Source of the DNA: Pempheris klunzingeri
Lineage: Eukaryota > Chordata > Actinopteri > Acropomatiformes > Pempheridae
Assembly: GCF_042242105.1 (NCBI RefSeq)
Contig: NC_092027.1
Coordinates: forward strand, 14,795,721 to 14,859,720
Reading direction: 5' to 3'
DNA length: 64,000 nucleotides
Part shown: one piece after another, positions 43,048-54,909 of the stretch
Numbering within the stretch: position 1 is the stretch's first letter
Layout of the letters: each line of letters begins with the position of its first letter
Notes under the pieces: model-generated
Databases searched by the model: none
What the model saw: the letters and a program-made list of their open reading frames with translations, nothing else
Told to the model about the DNA's origin: nothing
Translations under genes and position numbers: made by a program

Positions 43048-43935
43048 AGATCCAGCGACCTGGAGAAATGATGACCGAATCTGCCAGAAGACTCGACAGA
43101 TGGACAGATGCAGCAGAGTCCGGGGGGAGAAGAAGAAGAAGAAGAGGAGGACAAAGAAGACAAGGGGTCGTAATGCTCATCTCAGGGGTCAAAGGTTATC
43201 AGAATCCAACCAAACATCCACCCCTCCTTGTCTTACTTGATGAACTTTCGAGTGTGGCTAATAAGAGACCTTATGCCTCTAAACCTCCACACACCTCACC
43301 TCTCTGCATCTCTGTGAGAATGTACTTCGGAGGGCTCCCAACAACATCACCTGCCCTCACATGTACACACCCCTTGACCGCTCTCCTCCTCCCTGCCATG
43401 GGTGTGTTCGGAAATTATTATTTTTTTGTCCTCTTACACTAGAAACACAAAGAAGAAATAAGGATCCCTCTCCTATCACCTCCTTGGTGTGGTACTTCAA
43501 ACCTGACAAGATGTTTTGGTTGACTTCAGATTTAGTTGACTATTTTTTTTTTTTTTTTTTTTCCTTTTTAGTGTTTAATTGGTTGAAGCTTTCTCATGAG
43601 TTTTCTGTGGAAAGGAAAAGGCATTGCTATCAAGGTCCTGGTCGGACCAACAGAGAGGTTTATTTTGGGGGAGGGTTGGCTCAGATTGGGTGGGCCATGT
43701 TAAGGGGAAAGATTCTTGTTTCAGGACAGGACCCCTGAAAGGGTGGATTATATTGGGTGTCCTGCCCTTGTAATGATAGTGGCATTTTATAAATTTGGAT
43801 GCATTTTATAGATAGACCTATATACATAGATGAATATATATTTAGAGGTGAGGGCAGCGCCATGACTGACACTTAGGGAAACAGTGCCGAACTGCTGCTG
43901 CCCAGGAAAACCAATTTAATATGCATTTTACTTAA

Positions 43936-43958
43936 CTACCTCAGGATCTAGTACCTCA
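43936..43958 (+). promoter_or_regulatory. let-7 seed sites 1 and 2 in the igf2bp3 3' UTR
   Basis: CTACCTCA (43936-43943) is an 8mer complement to the let-7/miR-98 seed; TACCTCA (43952-43958) is a 7mer-A1 site nine bases later. IGF2BP family mRNAs are established let-7 targets. Confidence 0.65.
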
Positions 43959-44997
43959 GAAGAGAAAAAGAAAATGATTATATATATATGAAAAAATGTT
44001 CCTTTCTTTTTTTATTTTGCTTTTGTGGTATTTTGTATACTTTATAAAGCTGATAGTCTTTGAACATTTTTATTTTTTTAAGAAAATTTAAAATTTGGTC
44101 AGCTGCCAACTGACCTTGCCTTCAACTCTGGTGCTTTAGGTGGCGTTGTTCATGTGTATGTGTGACTTAAGATGACCCTGTACATAAAGTCTATTTGTAC
44201 ATAGCAGCCCCGGAGCAAGAGTTGGCGCCCCCTCAGCTGGCGGCTGACAGGAGTATCGAGAAAATCGCCTCAGTTTTTCCCCTGAGGGTCCACCATCTTC
44301 TGAAAAGTACAAAACAACTAAGACATGCAAATAATGCCAACCGTACATAATTGCAGCAATGCTATTTAGTTTTGGGATTGACATTGTTATTGGTAATGGT
44401 ACTTTAATTTGTCAAAATTTCCTTTTTTCCTCCCTAGGAGGGCTGTGGTCAGGGCAGTGCAGTGCGGACTGTAACGGTCCTCCGTCTAGCTGCCCTAAAG
44501 TCAACAGAGCATCTGTTTTTTGTCTATTCTGTTCCCAGGCCATCTGCCACCTTCTTGATCATGGTGTCTTAGCAAGGTCCAAGCCCGACTAGGTTTATTT
44601 TCATAGAGCAAGCTTTGTCAGTTCGGAGTGGCCCTTGTAGCCAGGCCATCAAGTCAATGTTAACGTCGTTCACTGCATGGTGAGGGTAGGGGGAGTCACA
44701 CTGATAGACGCATATTTTATTTTATTTTATTTTTGCGCTATAGGAAAATGATTTAAACAAGACATTCTCTGTAACCCACAAATGTAACTTGATGTTTCAG
44801 TTTGTACGTACAGGGAAAACAAGCCAGAAAAGGCACACAAAGTACTGAATGAACCCTGACTGGGGGTAAGAAAAGAGGAAAGGAATCCAAAACTTAAATA
44901 TACAATTTATTTGATTTGTCTCTTCATGCCGAATGTAAATATGTTGATTGTGGTAAAAGTACTCGAGTGTATCCATGCTTCCACAGTAGAACGCCGT

Positions 44998-45005
44998 CTA
45001 CCTCA
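44998..45005 (+). promoter_or_regulatory. let-7 seed site 3 in the igf2bp3 3' UTR
   Basis: A second 8mer CTACCTCA. Confidence 0.65.
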
Positions 45006-45251
45006 GCTGAGGGGGTGGGGGGTTGTTGTGGCACTAGGCACCCCACCCTGCCCCCACTGAGCGCCAGCGCGCACTGATACCTCAGTCCCCCAGAACACTT
45101 CTTTCTACATGGGCGCGCCATCCGAACACCACGCTTAACTGAGGGGCACAAGTGATACTTAAAATTATCCCCAACACCTCCTGATTCCCTGCCTCCTTCT
45201 TGCCAAACCACCCTCCCCAACCTTTTCCCTTCCTCCGCAGTTTGTTTTGAT

Positions 45252-45258
45252 CTACCTC
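45252..45258 (+). promoter_or_regulatory. let-7 seed site 4 in the igf2bp3 3' UTR
   Basis: CTACCTC followed by T, a 7mer-m8 match. Confidence 0.55.
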
Positions 45259-45966
45259 TTTAGACGCGTATTTGAAGTAGAGGCATTCTATTTGTTAGAA
45301 TTTAGCCCCCCCCTTCTTTATGCCTCCCCATGCTTCTCCAGATATGAATGAAAACTTAAGCTAAAATCATGTACTACTTAGAATTGAGAGAATAATTGAA
45401 AGTGATCAAAAATATTTTCTTTTGCCAGTGTTTATATATACTCTTTTTGGCTTAATTGAAATTCTCAGACGATGGTTATTTCTTTCTGCTTTCTAATTTT
45501 GGTGGTGTGGCTTACATGTATTTGAACTTTTGCTTGGGTTTTTTTGTGAAAAGGTCAAATCGCGCATTTGATTTTTGCATTCAATAGTCGAATGAGAAAG
45601 TAAAATTATTTTTTTCTTTTAAAAGGGCCTGCTTTTTTTTTTTTTTTTGTTTCTGATTTGTAAGACTTCAAAGTAGATACAAGTCCTGTCTTTTTTTTTT
45701 TTTTTTTTTTCCTTTTTGTCTTTCACCGGTGCTACACACACACTCGCTGATTTGGTAGCTTCTTTTTTCTTTTAGCATTTCTTGGCTGTGTAACGTGGAA
45801 CATCCTCTTGGTATGAGACAGATATGAGGGACTGGGTCTCTGAGTTTTTTGGAAAAGCAATCTAACTTCAGCATGATATTCCCTCCTCCCCCTCTCTGCA
45901 ACCATGCTTGTGCCCCTTCACCTCCCCTTCACACACAGCTCCACTTGTCAAATGCCTCTGAATAAT

Positions 45967-45991
45967 AAAAAAAAAAAAAAAAAAAAAAAAA
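45967..45991. repeat. A-run at the end of the igf2bp3 3' UTR
   Basis: About 25 A residues immediately after AATAATAA, followed by (AT)n and more A. It is genomic, so internal oligo-dT priming here could mimic a polyadenylation site. Confidence 0.9.
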
Positions 45992-46400
45992 TATATATAA
46001 AAAAAAATTTGGTTTTGCTTTTTTTGTGAGTGTGCATGTCTTTATCATTACGAGAACAAACTTTGGTTTTACCCTATCAGTGTGAGGGCAATGTCAAAAC
46101 ATCCATGCTAGATACCAACTGTATACAATATACACACTACTTTAGAGTGTATGGTTTTGCAGTTAGCGTACAAGAAATCATGTCAGTTTTTATTCTAACA
46201 AGAAACGTGTGCCATGCAAAGGACTCAAACTTACTTTAAAATTGCACTGGCAATAAATTAGGACAATAGTGTACATACACCAGCACAGTCAAGTCAGGAT
46301 ATTTATTTTTTGAATATTTATTCTGTCTGTGTTCCAGTGTGAACACATTACTATGTAGTATGGATGTGGGATACAGCTACTGTTTTGTTTTTTATATATA

Positions 46401-47099
46401 CACTACTCACAAAAAGTTCGGGATATTCGACTTTCAGGTGAAATATATGGAAAATGTAAAAAGTGAATGCTACAGTGATATTATATCATGAAAGTAGGGC
46501 ATTTAAGTAGAAGCATGCAATGGTAATTTTATTCATCTTAAACAATTTATTGAAAGAAAACAACAGTGGTAGGTATACCACAACAAAAAATTTTCAGTGT
46601 CTCAATAAATTGGGATGTGGCCAAAGGACGTCCACTCCTCTCCTTTCTGTGACTCTTCCAGTCTCTGTATCACTGTTCCAACCTCCTGATGACACTCTGT
46701 GACCCTCTAAGCTCAGTGAACACCTCCGTCTGAGGACTTCCTGTTTGAAGCCTCCAGTGTTGAGGTGCTGCTGATCAATTGTTAGGTGTCGTCTTGGTCT
46801 CATGATGTCAGAATGTGAACAGCATGATGAGGAGAACTGTTTAAATACCAATTCTAACTGAAGCAGGAAATGTATTGGTGGATTCATGGATCAAACCTGT
46901 TGTGAATGTTGCTGTTAAGCTTCTTGTTAGAGAACAGCAACTTGTGCAAAAAGTACTGAAACACTGAACAGTTGGACATGTGCATTCAAAGGTTTAGAGA
47001 AGGTCACATTAAGTTCACCTGGAAAGGTTAGAATGCATTTTAGGTTCATCCTGAAATTTCACCTGAAAGCCGAATATCCCTAACTTTTTGTGAGTAGTG
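46401..47099 (-). mobile_element. Nonautonomous Tc1-like element, copy 2 (inverted)
   Basis: A 699-bp copy of the element at 9159-9861 in the opposite orientation, with the same terminal inverted repeats and flanking TA. The decayed transposase start reads MRPRRHLTIDQQHLNTGG on the minus strand, and VTERRG follows from the region that in intact relatives is the VTERRxSGRPR segment. It lies between the convergent 3' ends of igf2bp3 and gpnmb. Confidence 0.88.
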
Positions 47100-47332
47100 T
47101 ATATACATCACACACTGTATTTCAGTGGAAGGGAGGTGGTTATCTTGTGTTGCTTTCATATTCCGATTGCTTCAACATTGGTCAAAATGACTGACGATTT
47201 GATCAGTCTTTTTTTTTCTTTTTACCTATCCATTAATTTTCTGCAGGTCATTTGTGACATTGATGAGGATAAAGATTCCTACTGCAACATGGACACAAAT
47301 GTCTTCATAAGATGAGCGGTTAGTTCGCAACT

Positions 47333-47338
47333 TTTATT
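47333..47338 (-). terminator. Polyadenylation signal of gpnmb
   Basis: TTTATT on the plus strand reads AATAAA on the minus strand, 572 bases beyond the gpnmb stop. It would give a short 3' UTR ending just before the Tc1-like element. Confidence 0.5.
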
Positions 47339-47909
47339 AAACTCATGTCAAATTTCCAGTGAATTCTTTGAATTAGGTTTTGACTTTTAGGGTTAAATTT
47401 TACTTTTAAGATCACTCAATAGAGAAAGAGCATGCACAAAGCTCAAAGGTAGTTAAAATTTTAGAATGGAAAACCATAAAGGACTTAATACCTAGCTGAT
47501 TATTATCACAGTGTAAGGCACAGTGTTATAAAGCAGTGCTAGGCACACAATTTTTTTTAAAAAAGCACTTCTTTTGATCAGAAACAGCCATGATTTGAAC
47601 TCAGTTCATCTCCTAGCAACTGCTTCACCCAATGGCGAGCCAGAGCAAGGAGATTGAAAGGAGCAGTGCCTCAGTTAGACATTTAGCAGCCTCTTTAGTA
47701 AATCATCCTACCAATTGTAATCATATATCACTCTTTAAACAACTAAATTAAGACAGAAACAAGATATGATTATTATTTACTAATATTTCTCTAAAGACAC
47801 AAATGTATTATTGCCATCTTAACTTCTAATGATTTAACCGTAGCTTGGATTTGCATTTGCCAATCAGGACTTTTAAGGGCAGAAATGCTTTGGTGCAACT
47901 CTATAAAGC

Positions 47910-50900
47910 CTACAGGGGGCGTCTCTCAGTCAGCAGATGATGGCTCTCCTCACTGGAGGGGAAAAGTGCCTCCTTCAGGCGAACCATGCGACCTCCGACC
48001 CCAGCATGGCTGCAGGCGTCTTCCACCAGTGACCTGCGAACGGGACGGTACACCCTGTAACGCCTGGGAGGGGAGAGAAAGTGAGATAAGTGATTTGAGG
48101 ATGGAAAAGAGGGAAATAGGGAGAAAAATGAGCTGGAGGATGATTAAAATAATTTGTGAAGAAAGAGCATGAAAAAATAATACTTGGGTGTTTTGTGTAT
48201 GGATGGAAGTACAACCCTGTAGGGCTATGAACTGTATATACCCCTGCATGCTGTGACTACTCACTTGCAGAACAAATAGGCAATGAATGCAAAGACCGCC
48301 ACCAGCACAGCGCTGGAGGAGAGCACCACCTCTGCAGCACGAGACCTCTTGGACGCTGGAGGGACAGAGAACAGCAGTGAGAGGGACGGACACAACCAGA
48401 CAGACGGACAACACCAATCTTTTCACTTTCTAAAAAGCTGCTAGTTACAGAGAAAGGATTTAGAATAAGACCACATTTCATGAACTTAAAGTATTTGTGA
48501 CCATGCATATGAGATAAGAGAATAAATGTTCTAATAAATGTAACAGACCAGGTGCATCCTGGGACTTGTTGATGGTGACTGTGGTGCTGGTCAGGGCCAG
48601 GCTGCTGGAGTCCTCCAGGGTGATATTAACACAGTAAGTGCCAGGCTCCGGAAATGTTCGCCTGAGATGCACTTCACATTGTTTTGATGGTGGCACATCA
48701 TCGCACATAATGGTGCGCACCTGAGAACAGCTGGGGTCTGACACAATGGTGCAGGCTGAAGTGGGGATGCTGGGGACGGGGGATGGAAAGATGACAGCTT
48801 AAAGCAAACCACTCAGCCTTTTGTTCATCTAAAACCTTTTTTTTCCTTCAAAAATACTTTTAACGTGTCAATAAATATCAATTTTACATCTGCAGGGACT
48901 GGAAGGTTTTCAACTCCTCATAAACGGACCACAAATAAGCCACCACTGATGCATAACAACTGTGTTATTGTGTTATGAGTTCACCAGATTATCTAATAGA
49001 TTTCCTGGTTTACTTATCGTGTTAGTGAAACTTTCATTTTGTGTCATCATTATCTTTATTGGTCTAACATTTATATAAATTACCTAATTCCCATTTAACT
49101 GATTTATAGATTTGTAATCATTTATTTGTATGAGCTAGAAATTAAACTGACATGCTAGAAAAATATTTTATATGCTACAACAAAGGAAAAGCTCTCTTCT
49201 GGAGATACAATTCTGGATTTAAACCTACCAGCACCAAAAAATATCAAATTTATAATCATACAATTCACATGCACTCATATAAAATTGCTGATGAAATACA
49301 TATTTGATTTGTAATATACTCACTTGCCCAGACATTTGACCAGGAAGCTGATGTCAGTGCTGGTCACTCTGGAAGCCGACACGTCCACGATGTGACTGTT
49401 TGGCTGGCTGTTCAGTGTGTGCTTGGGCTCTGCAGAGAAAAGATTAATGTAGTTGGTTTTAAACGTATAATCATCTTCTCATGACATTAAACTGATGAAA
49501 CTCACAGGTTTATAGTGGAGGATGGTGTGTGTGTGTGTGTGTGTGACTCTATAAAGACAGGTTTTAGGGGGAGAAAAGCTGAGCAACAACAATAAGGATT
49601 ATATTTTTTTATCCAAAATTATAATCCTTCCATCACATAAAAATGTGAAAATGAAATTGGATATGTTTTTTTATTTGATTTGTGCAAAAATCACTAGAGG
49701 ATTCCACTCAAGACACAAGGACCACCTTTGGGCTATTCGCCCTGCTGACTGGCTCAGTTCTGCTCAGTGGAGCTCACTGTCCCTTAACAGCTGGACAACA
49801 GAGTCACTCATTTACTCTCTATGCTGCCTACCTGTTCATGACGGCGCTAGAGGAAAAGTCAGGGATCACCAAAGTTTATGGAATCATCCACAAATGTTTG
49901 TACAAAATTTCAAAGTAATCCATCCAGTAGTTGTCAAAATCAATTTGAACCAAATTTTTTGGACCAACAGACTAACAGACCTTACAAGCCTTGGAACCTA
50001 CCTAAAAATACATAGATATTAACTGCAGGGTTAAATTGTCAACTGATCTATTAATTCATTTTTTTTAGTAAAGGATCAGACCATTATAATAATACATCAC
50101 TTTTTCCATTTATATTTTAAAGCCAATAAGTGTATTCATTGAAAATGTCTGGCTTTGGCGCCATCTAGTGGTAGAATGACAAAAGCTGCTGTGACAGATA
50201 TCTGCTTTAAATACTGATTAAGATTTTAATTTGAATCATGGCAGGATTATGATTCCAAAGACGAACTGTCTGGCCCCTGCGGTTCACCAGAGTAGTGCTA
50301 AATTATACGTACGCCATCAGTTAAAAAAAAAAGAAACTGCAGCCCCCCACTCACCAATAATGGAGATGTTGCCAGTGAAGGTCCCATGGGAGTAGCGGAA
50401 GCACTGGTTGCTGCGCAGGCGCTTGGTGCGGAGCCAGGCCAGAGAGGTGGGGTCGAACTCCGGGGGTGCACTTGTACCAATGGGGGGAAGGGGCTCTGTG
50501 GTGGGCACACCTGATGTCATGGCAGTGGGAGATGAGGGCCAGCTAGTGTTGTGTGATGCTGAAATTGGAAACAAGTGGCTAGATATTATTATTAGTATTT
50601 CATATTCAAGCTATTGACTATTTAGTGAGCTTTTGTCCCAATACATGCACTTCCTCTGTTTGCTTTGCTCTCCCTGTCTCATATACACACACGTGAAGAA
50701 ACAGAAACACGCTGTTAGCTGTGGGACTCACCCCGTGTGGTCTCCATCTTAACAGTGGCAGCATGGGGAGGTGTGGGAGCCGCTAGAAGAAGAGAGACAG
50801 GAATACAGTCATGACACTTTGTTTTTTGAGGTGACACTTCAATAATCTGTACAGGGAAACTCTTGTTTCGCTGTCTGCTCTCCCTACTCAGTTCATCCAA

Positions 50901-53900
50901 ACTACAAAAAAATACATGTTCTCCTTTACCAGATAGTTTTGTTTTTATTTAGTTATCTTTCCCTGAGATATCTGCTCCCATGTAAATGTGCTTAAGGCAT
51001 TGAACAAAACATCAGCTTGTGTTATCAGAGGTAGTTACTAGAGTCTAATCCATTGGAACTACTTTCTGTTAAAGAAATGGTATCTCAAAACCAGTACCAA
51101 TCATACCATACCGGCTTTACTGGACATATCTCACAAAGTGCTTTGCGCAGTAAGACCATATCTATGTGTCCAGCACCTGTGGGAGGGGGTGACGTGGAGC
51201 TCCTCTGAGTTGGGGTGGCAGCAGTGGGGGGACACTCTATAGGGAACGCTGCCTCCACCACCAGCTTCACGTTCATGCTCCCCAGCCTGCTGTAGGTGTG
51301 TGTGGTCACCTCCCGGTGTGTCACCAGCTGGTTGCCATCCCTGAAGTCCCAGATGTAGTCAATGGAGGCAGCGGTTTTAAGGTAGCCACTTGGGTCATGG
51401 AGCTGGACTTTAAAGACCACATCCTCACCACGAAAGAAAACATTTTCTGACTGGTTGACCGCAGCTTTCTGGGAAATGTCGACTGCCACTGGGATCTTAT
51501 CTGAGAGAGTGTGTAGGGGTGCCATAAATAATTAATTCTCTTGTTTTTACCTTGTGTTTGTATCTGTCTGTTTGGTTGAAACATGCTGAAAAAAGTACAA
51601 GTACAAGCTGAATGTGAGAGTTTGCTTCCACCTGTGATGTAGAAGACGGCGTTGTCAGTGGTGAGGGGGCTGTACTTCCTGCGCTCACGTTTCCTGTAGA
51701 CCATGACCTCCATGACCTCTGCCCCCACAGGGATCTTGGTGGTGTTGATGGTCAGACTGGAGGAGGAGCCGTCACATGTCTCGTAGTACTGGCCTGGGAC
51801 GAGGAAAGAAGACGATTGCGGGAAAACTGCGACTATTTTGTTTTTGCATGTGCATGTGTAGAAATCTGTAGACGTGTGCGTTCTCACCCATCGCATGCCA
51901 CACATAGACGTAGTTCTTGCGTCTCCAGTCGTTGCTCTGAGGGAAGGGCTTCCCATCGGGGAACACGTTGCATTTCTTCAGGTCCGTACACTTCCCAAAG
52001 CCATAGTCGTCCAACCAGGAAGTCCAGTTGTACACGTAGCCAGAGTGCACCTGTCCATTAGCTGTATAGAGGAGAGCGAACAAAAAGACGTCCTCATTAT
52101 TATTAAAAATTAAAAATTTAAAGCTGCACTAATTCATAACTTTAAATTAAAAATGGCTCAAATAACTACTTGTAATGTGAAAGGCTTCACTCGTGGTGAC
52201 GATCCTATAGATAATTTTCTCCTAACATTGCAGTTTCGCTCAGCTCTATGGACCATTTTAGCTTCTTTCAGGTAATTGTTTTGGTTGCAGGACCTGCAGC
52301 TTTATTGTTTTTGCTCAGTCTCACCACCCTTGTTTCTAGCAGCTGCAGGCAGGTGTTTTCGGCAAAATATCTTCGATAAACCCAGTGTTCACTACCTGCT
52401 CAGCACCAAACAGCAGAGAGACAAAATTAGCAACTAGCTCAGGAATCGGTGGAGTGTAAAATAATGCGGATATAATAAGGAGTGTGAATATTAGATTTAT
52501 GTTCACAGGGCGGACATAAACATGACTGTGAATCAATCCTAATGTTGCTCTTTGTCTGCTGGATGTGTAAAAAGGCAAATGCTGCTAACATGTTCTCCAT
52601 ATCAACTGAAAAGGTGATCATATGTTCAATGTTGTGTGTTTGTTTTGCTGCCCCCAAGTGGCTGTAAATGAATTAATTTTGCTTCAAGTTTGCTTGTGAT
52701 TGTTATTTTTGTTTAATGTGGTGCACCATGGCTCTATAATATGGTGCAGTGGCATTTCAGGATGGATGGTGATGTAATGTGTTTGGGGGCGTGGCCTGGC
52801 CAGCACCTGAGGCCTCCAGCTCCATACCATCCTGGCAGTGCTCATCCCAGACAAGCGCCCCATTGGCATCCTCCTTCTGGCATGGAGGGTACTCCAGCTT
52901 CGCAGTGAAGGAGATGCAAGAGCCGTTGAGAGCCGGACTGTCGCTGGTCAGACGAACCTTGGGTTTACCTGCAGAAATGTGGAGGTTCCAAGTGAAAAAC
53001 CCATAACAGAAGAATCCAGAGGAAAAAGATGACTTTACTCACCTTTGTGGCGCGTGAGCTCATTGGGCTTTGGGTTTAGTGGAGGGTAGAGGTAATCATC
53101 CCATGGGTTGGTGTCAGGATCCCAGCCAGGGATTGGTGGGATTGGGAATGGAAACTTTGCTGCTGCTGCATGCTTGTGGGGGAACATGTCAGCGAATGCT
53201 GGAGGGAGAGAACAAAGCAGGTTTGAAGCCTCGCAAGCCTGCTAACATGTGCTGTGAGGATCAATGAGGGGAACTGATGGTCCAGGATTTTATTGGTTAA
53301 TCAAGTACATTCAGAGGCACATATTAGATTTTTTCCTCACTCAGACTATCCCTTGACAAAAAAATTACAGGAATTACAGGTCTTCATCATTACAATTCAA
53401 GATAATGTTCTGCTTTCTGTTTATTCCATATCTGCAAACATGGCATACAACTTCTCATTTTGTAATTAAAGTCTTTATTATATTATGTGCTGCGTCCCCT
53501 GACATGCAATGCAGAAAATGTATGAATCTATGACACCCACCAGAAAAGAAATGATCAGATTTTGTGATGAATGATCAGAGTCCTTGAATAGAGAAAGTGG
53601 GGATAATCTCTGTGAGGATCAGGCATCTAAATGATGCTGATGATGAGGTTTTGTCTAGGAAATGTTTAGTAAAAGCCCCCTCTAAATGAAAAACATAAAA
53701 GAGAAGAAAAAAAAAGGTCTGGAAATTTTGGAATAACCCTTTAACAGCAAACACAGTTGTCCTGTGAGGGAGATAAAAAATAATTGTTGTCACCAGATCA
53801 CAGCATGTGGCTCTTGGGTTGCACCTTTAATATTATCTGAAAGGAACTGATCTGATCCCACCAAATGTCTTTTATTTCTCATATTATTCCCGCTAACTCC

Positions 53901-54702
53901 ACTCTTTTGTTTCATGGCTTGTGTCTTAATCTAGACTTCATATTTTACATATTTTATGGACGACAGACGAAAACAACAAATTCCATCACTGTGATTTGAT
54001 TAAAGGAAAAAGAATCTGTGGGAACTTCTTTGTGTAAGCAGACATCTGTGCGCATGATCAGCTCATGGCACGACTGGCAGATATTTCAAAACTACCTGTG
54101 TAGTCGTCATTTTAAAAAAACTTACTTTAGTTGTTTTCACGTTTTATAAAGAGCTCCAAAAAAAAAAATGCTTTTGGATTGTTCGAGGCTTCATTTTTCC
54201 TCCGTGACCACAGCTGGTCGTTATTGTGAATGAAACAGTTTTTAACAGCTGTATTTTATTTTTAAAGATGTGAAACAGTTTTCTTTGTGTGGACAGTTTT
54301 CGACCGTCAGCCGGGACACACGCCTTAATTAAGCTCATGGGACTCTGAGCGCGCACAGCTGATGACAGGACAGGTATTACAAACACTGTGGGGCAAATAT
54401 AGAATCTACTTCAGACTTAATAATTACTGGATAATAACTACTTACACGTCAGGACGTGTAAGATCAAACGATGTCTGTAATTTCGGTGTGAGTATTAAAT
54501 TTAAGTAGGACCTTCAGTGTGTGTGCACAATGAGGCTGAAGTTAATATGTCTACATCAGATCTGAAACACTGTATTATATCACCAGATCTTAACTTGACG
54601 AAATAAGTTACATTTAAAGCAGCATCACTTACTTTTGCGTCCATCAGCTTGATAAACAAAACAAGCACAAGCCAGCAGAAAAACATATCGCCAGGCTTCC
54701 AT
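47910..54702 (-). CDS. gpnmb: Glycoprotein NMB (PMEL/NMB family, type I membrane protein)
   Basis: Twelve minus-strand exons join in frame to 617 aa: 54633-54702, 53043-53198, 52828-52968, 51888-52061, 51632-51793, 51177-51500, 50732-50782, 50355-50558, 49324-49429, 48549-48769, 48265-48355, 47910-48063. An N-terminal signal peptide (MEAWRYVFLLACACFVYQ) leads to KVRLTSDSPALNGS, CQKEDANG, YVYNWTSW and NVFPDGKPFP, all diagnostic for GPNMB. A PKD domain follows (about 250-335), then a Pro/Thr-rich stretch, a Cys-rich juxtamembrane domain (RRTFPEPGTYCVNITLEDSS), one membrane helix (about 546-566) and a 50-residue tail with ExxxLL (ESHHLL). Family members sit in melanosomes, lysosomes and the macrophage surface. 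Human GPNMB is 560-572 aa. Unlike human, no RGD is present and the tail has no YxxI/L hemITAM. Several NxT/S sequons are seen. Confidence 0.95.
49525..49544. repeat. (GT)n microsatellite in gpnmb intron 8
   Basis: Ten GT units. Confidence 0.9.
49830..49990. repeat. Fragment of a dispersed fish repeat in gpnmb intron 8
   Basis: GGCGCTAGAGGAAAAGTCAG, GGGATCACCAAAGTTTATGG and GTAATCCATCCAGTAGTTGT followed by GACCAACAGACTAACAGAC resemble a very common percomorph repeat that ends in imperfect GACC/GACA units. Identification is from memory of the consensus. Confidence 0.55.
50157..50171 (-). promoter_or_regulatory. Strong CTCF consensus in gpnmb intron 8
   Basis: The minus strand reads CCACTAGATGGCGCC, a full match to the CTCF core motif. 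It lies just downstream of gpnmb exon 8. Confidence 0.55.
52110..52685. repeat. Dispersed fish repeat in gpnmb intron 3
   Basis: The stretch with TGTTCACAGGGCGGACATAA, CTAATGTTGCTCTTTGTCTG and a GCTGCCCCCAAGTGGC end resembles a repeat widespread in percomorph genomes. No coding capacity. The end contains a weak CTCF-like core. Confidence 0.5.
53199..54632 (-). other. First intron of gpnmb
   Basis: A 1.4-kb intron, AT-rich, with no recognised gene or repeat. Confidence 0.5.
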
Positions 54703-54894
54703 TGCCACTATTCAGCAAGAAAAAAAAAAGGACAGTATATTTTTTAAAGAAAATACCCTTTACACCCCCCAATATAGTTGCTCTGTTCACCGCCGCAGCC
54801 TCTCCCTCTCTCAGCCCGTCCAGCTCTCCCAGTACTTCCCCCTGCTGTAGTCCTGATGTTCAATAATTCAATCTGGGGCCGCTGAGCGCACAAA

Positions 54895-54901
54895 CATGTG
54901 A
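54895..54901 (-). promoter_or_regulatory. MITF/TFE-type M-box upstream of gpnmb
   Basis: The minus strand reads ATCACATG; TCACATG fits the TCAYRTG site bound by MITF, TFEB and TFE3. It is about 195 bases upstream of the gpnmb ATG. GPNMB is a known MITF target in melanocytes and osteoclasts. Confidence 0.5.
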
Positions 54902-54909
54902 TGTTTCCT

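Larger units (their letters stand above)
43048..46270 (+). other. igf2bp3: igf2bp3 3' UTR
   Basis: About 3 kb of noncoding, T-rich sequence follows the stop. AATAAA signals occur at 45964-45969 (just before a long A-run) and 46252-46257; either could end the transcript. Three let-7 seed matches of CTACCTC type and one TACCTCA match are listed separately. Pumilio-like TGTAnATA sites occur near 44193 and 44935. ORFs that continue past 43047 in other frames are not coding. Confidence 0.7.

Noticed and set aside
47247-47315. Orphan exon-like piece after a good acceptor (VICDIDEDKDSYCNMD)
   Set aside because: Only about 22 codons, no partner exon in frame and no known family; it also lies in the probable gpnmb 3' end on the other strand.
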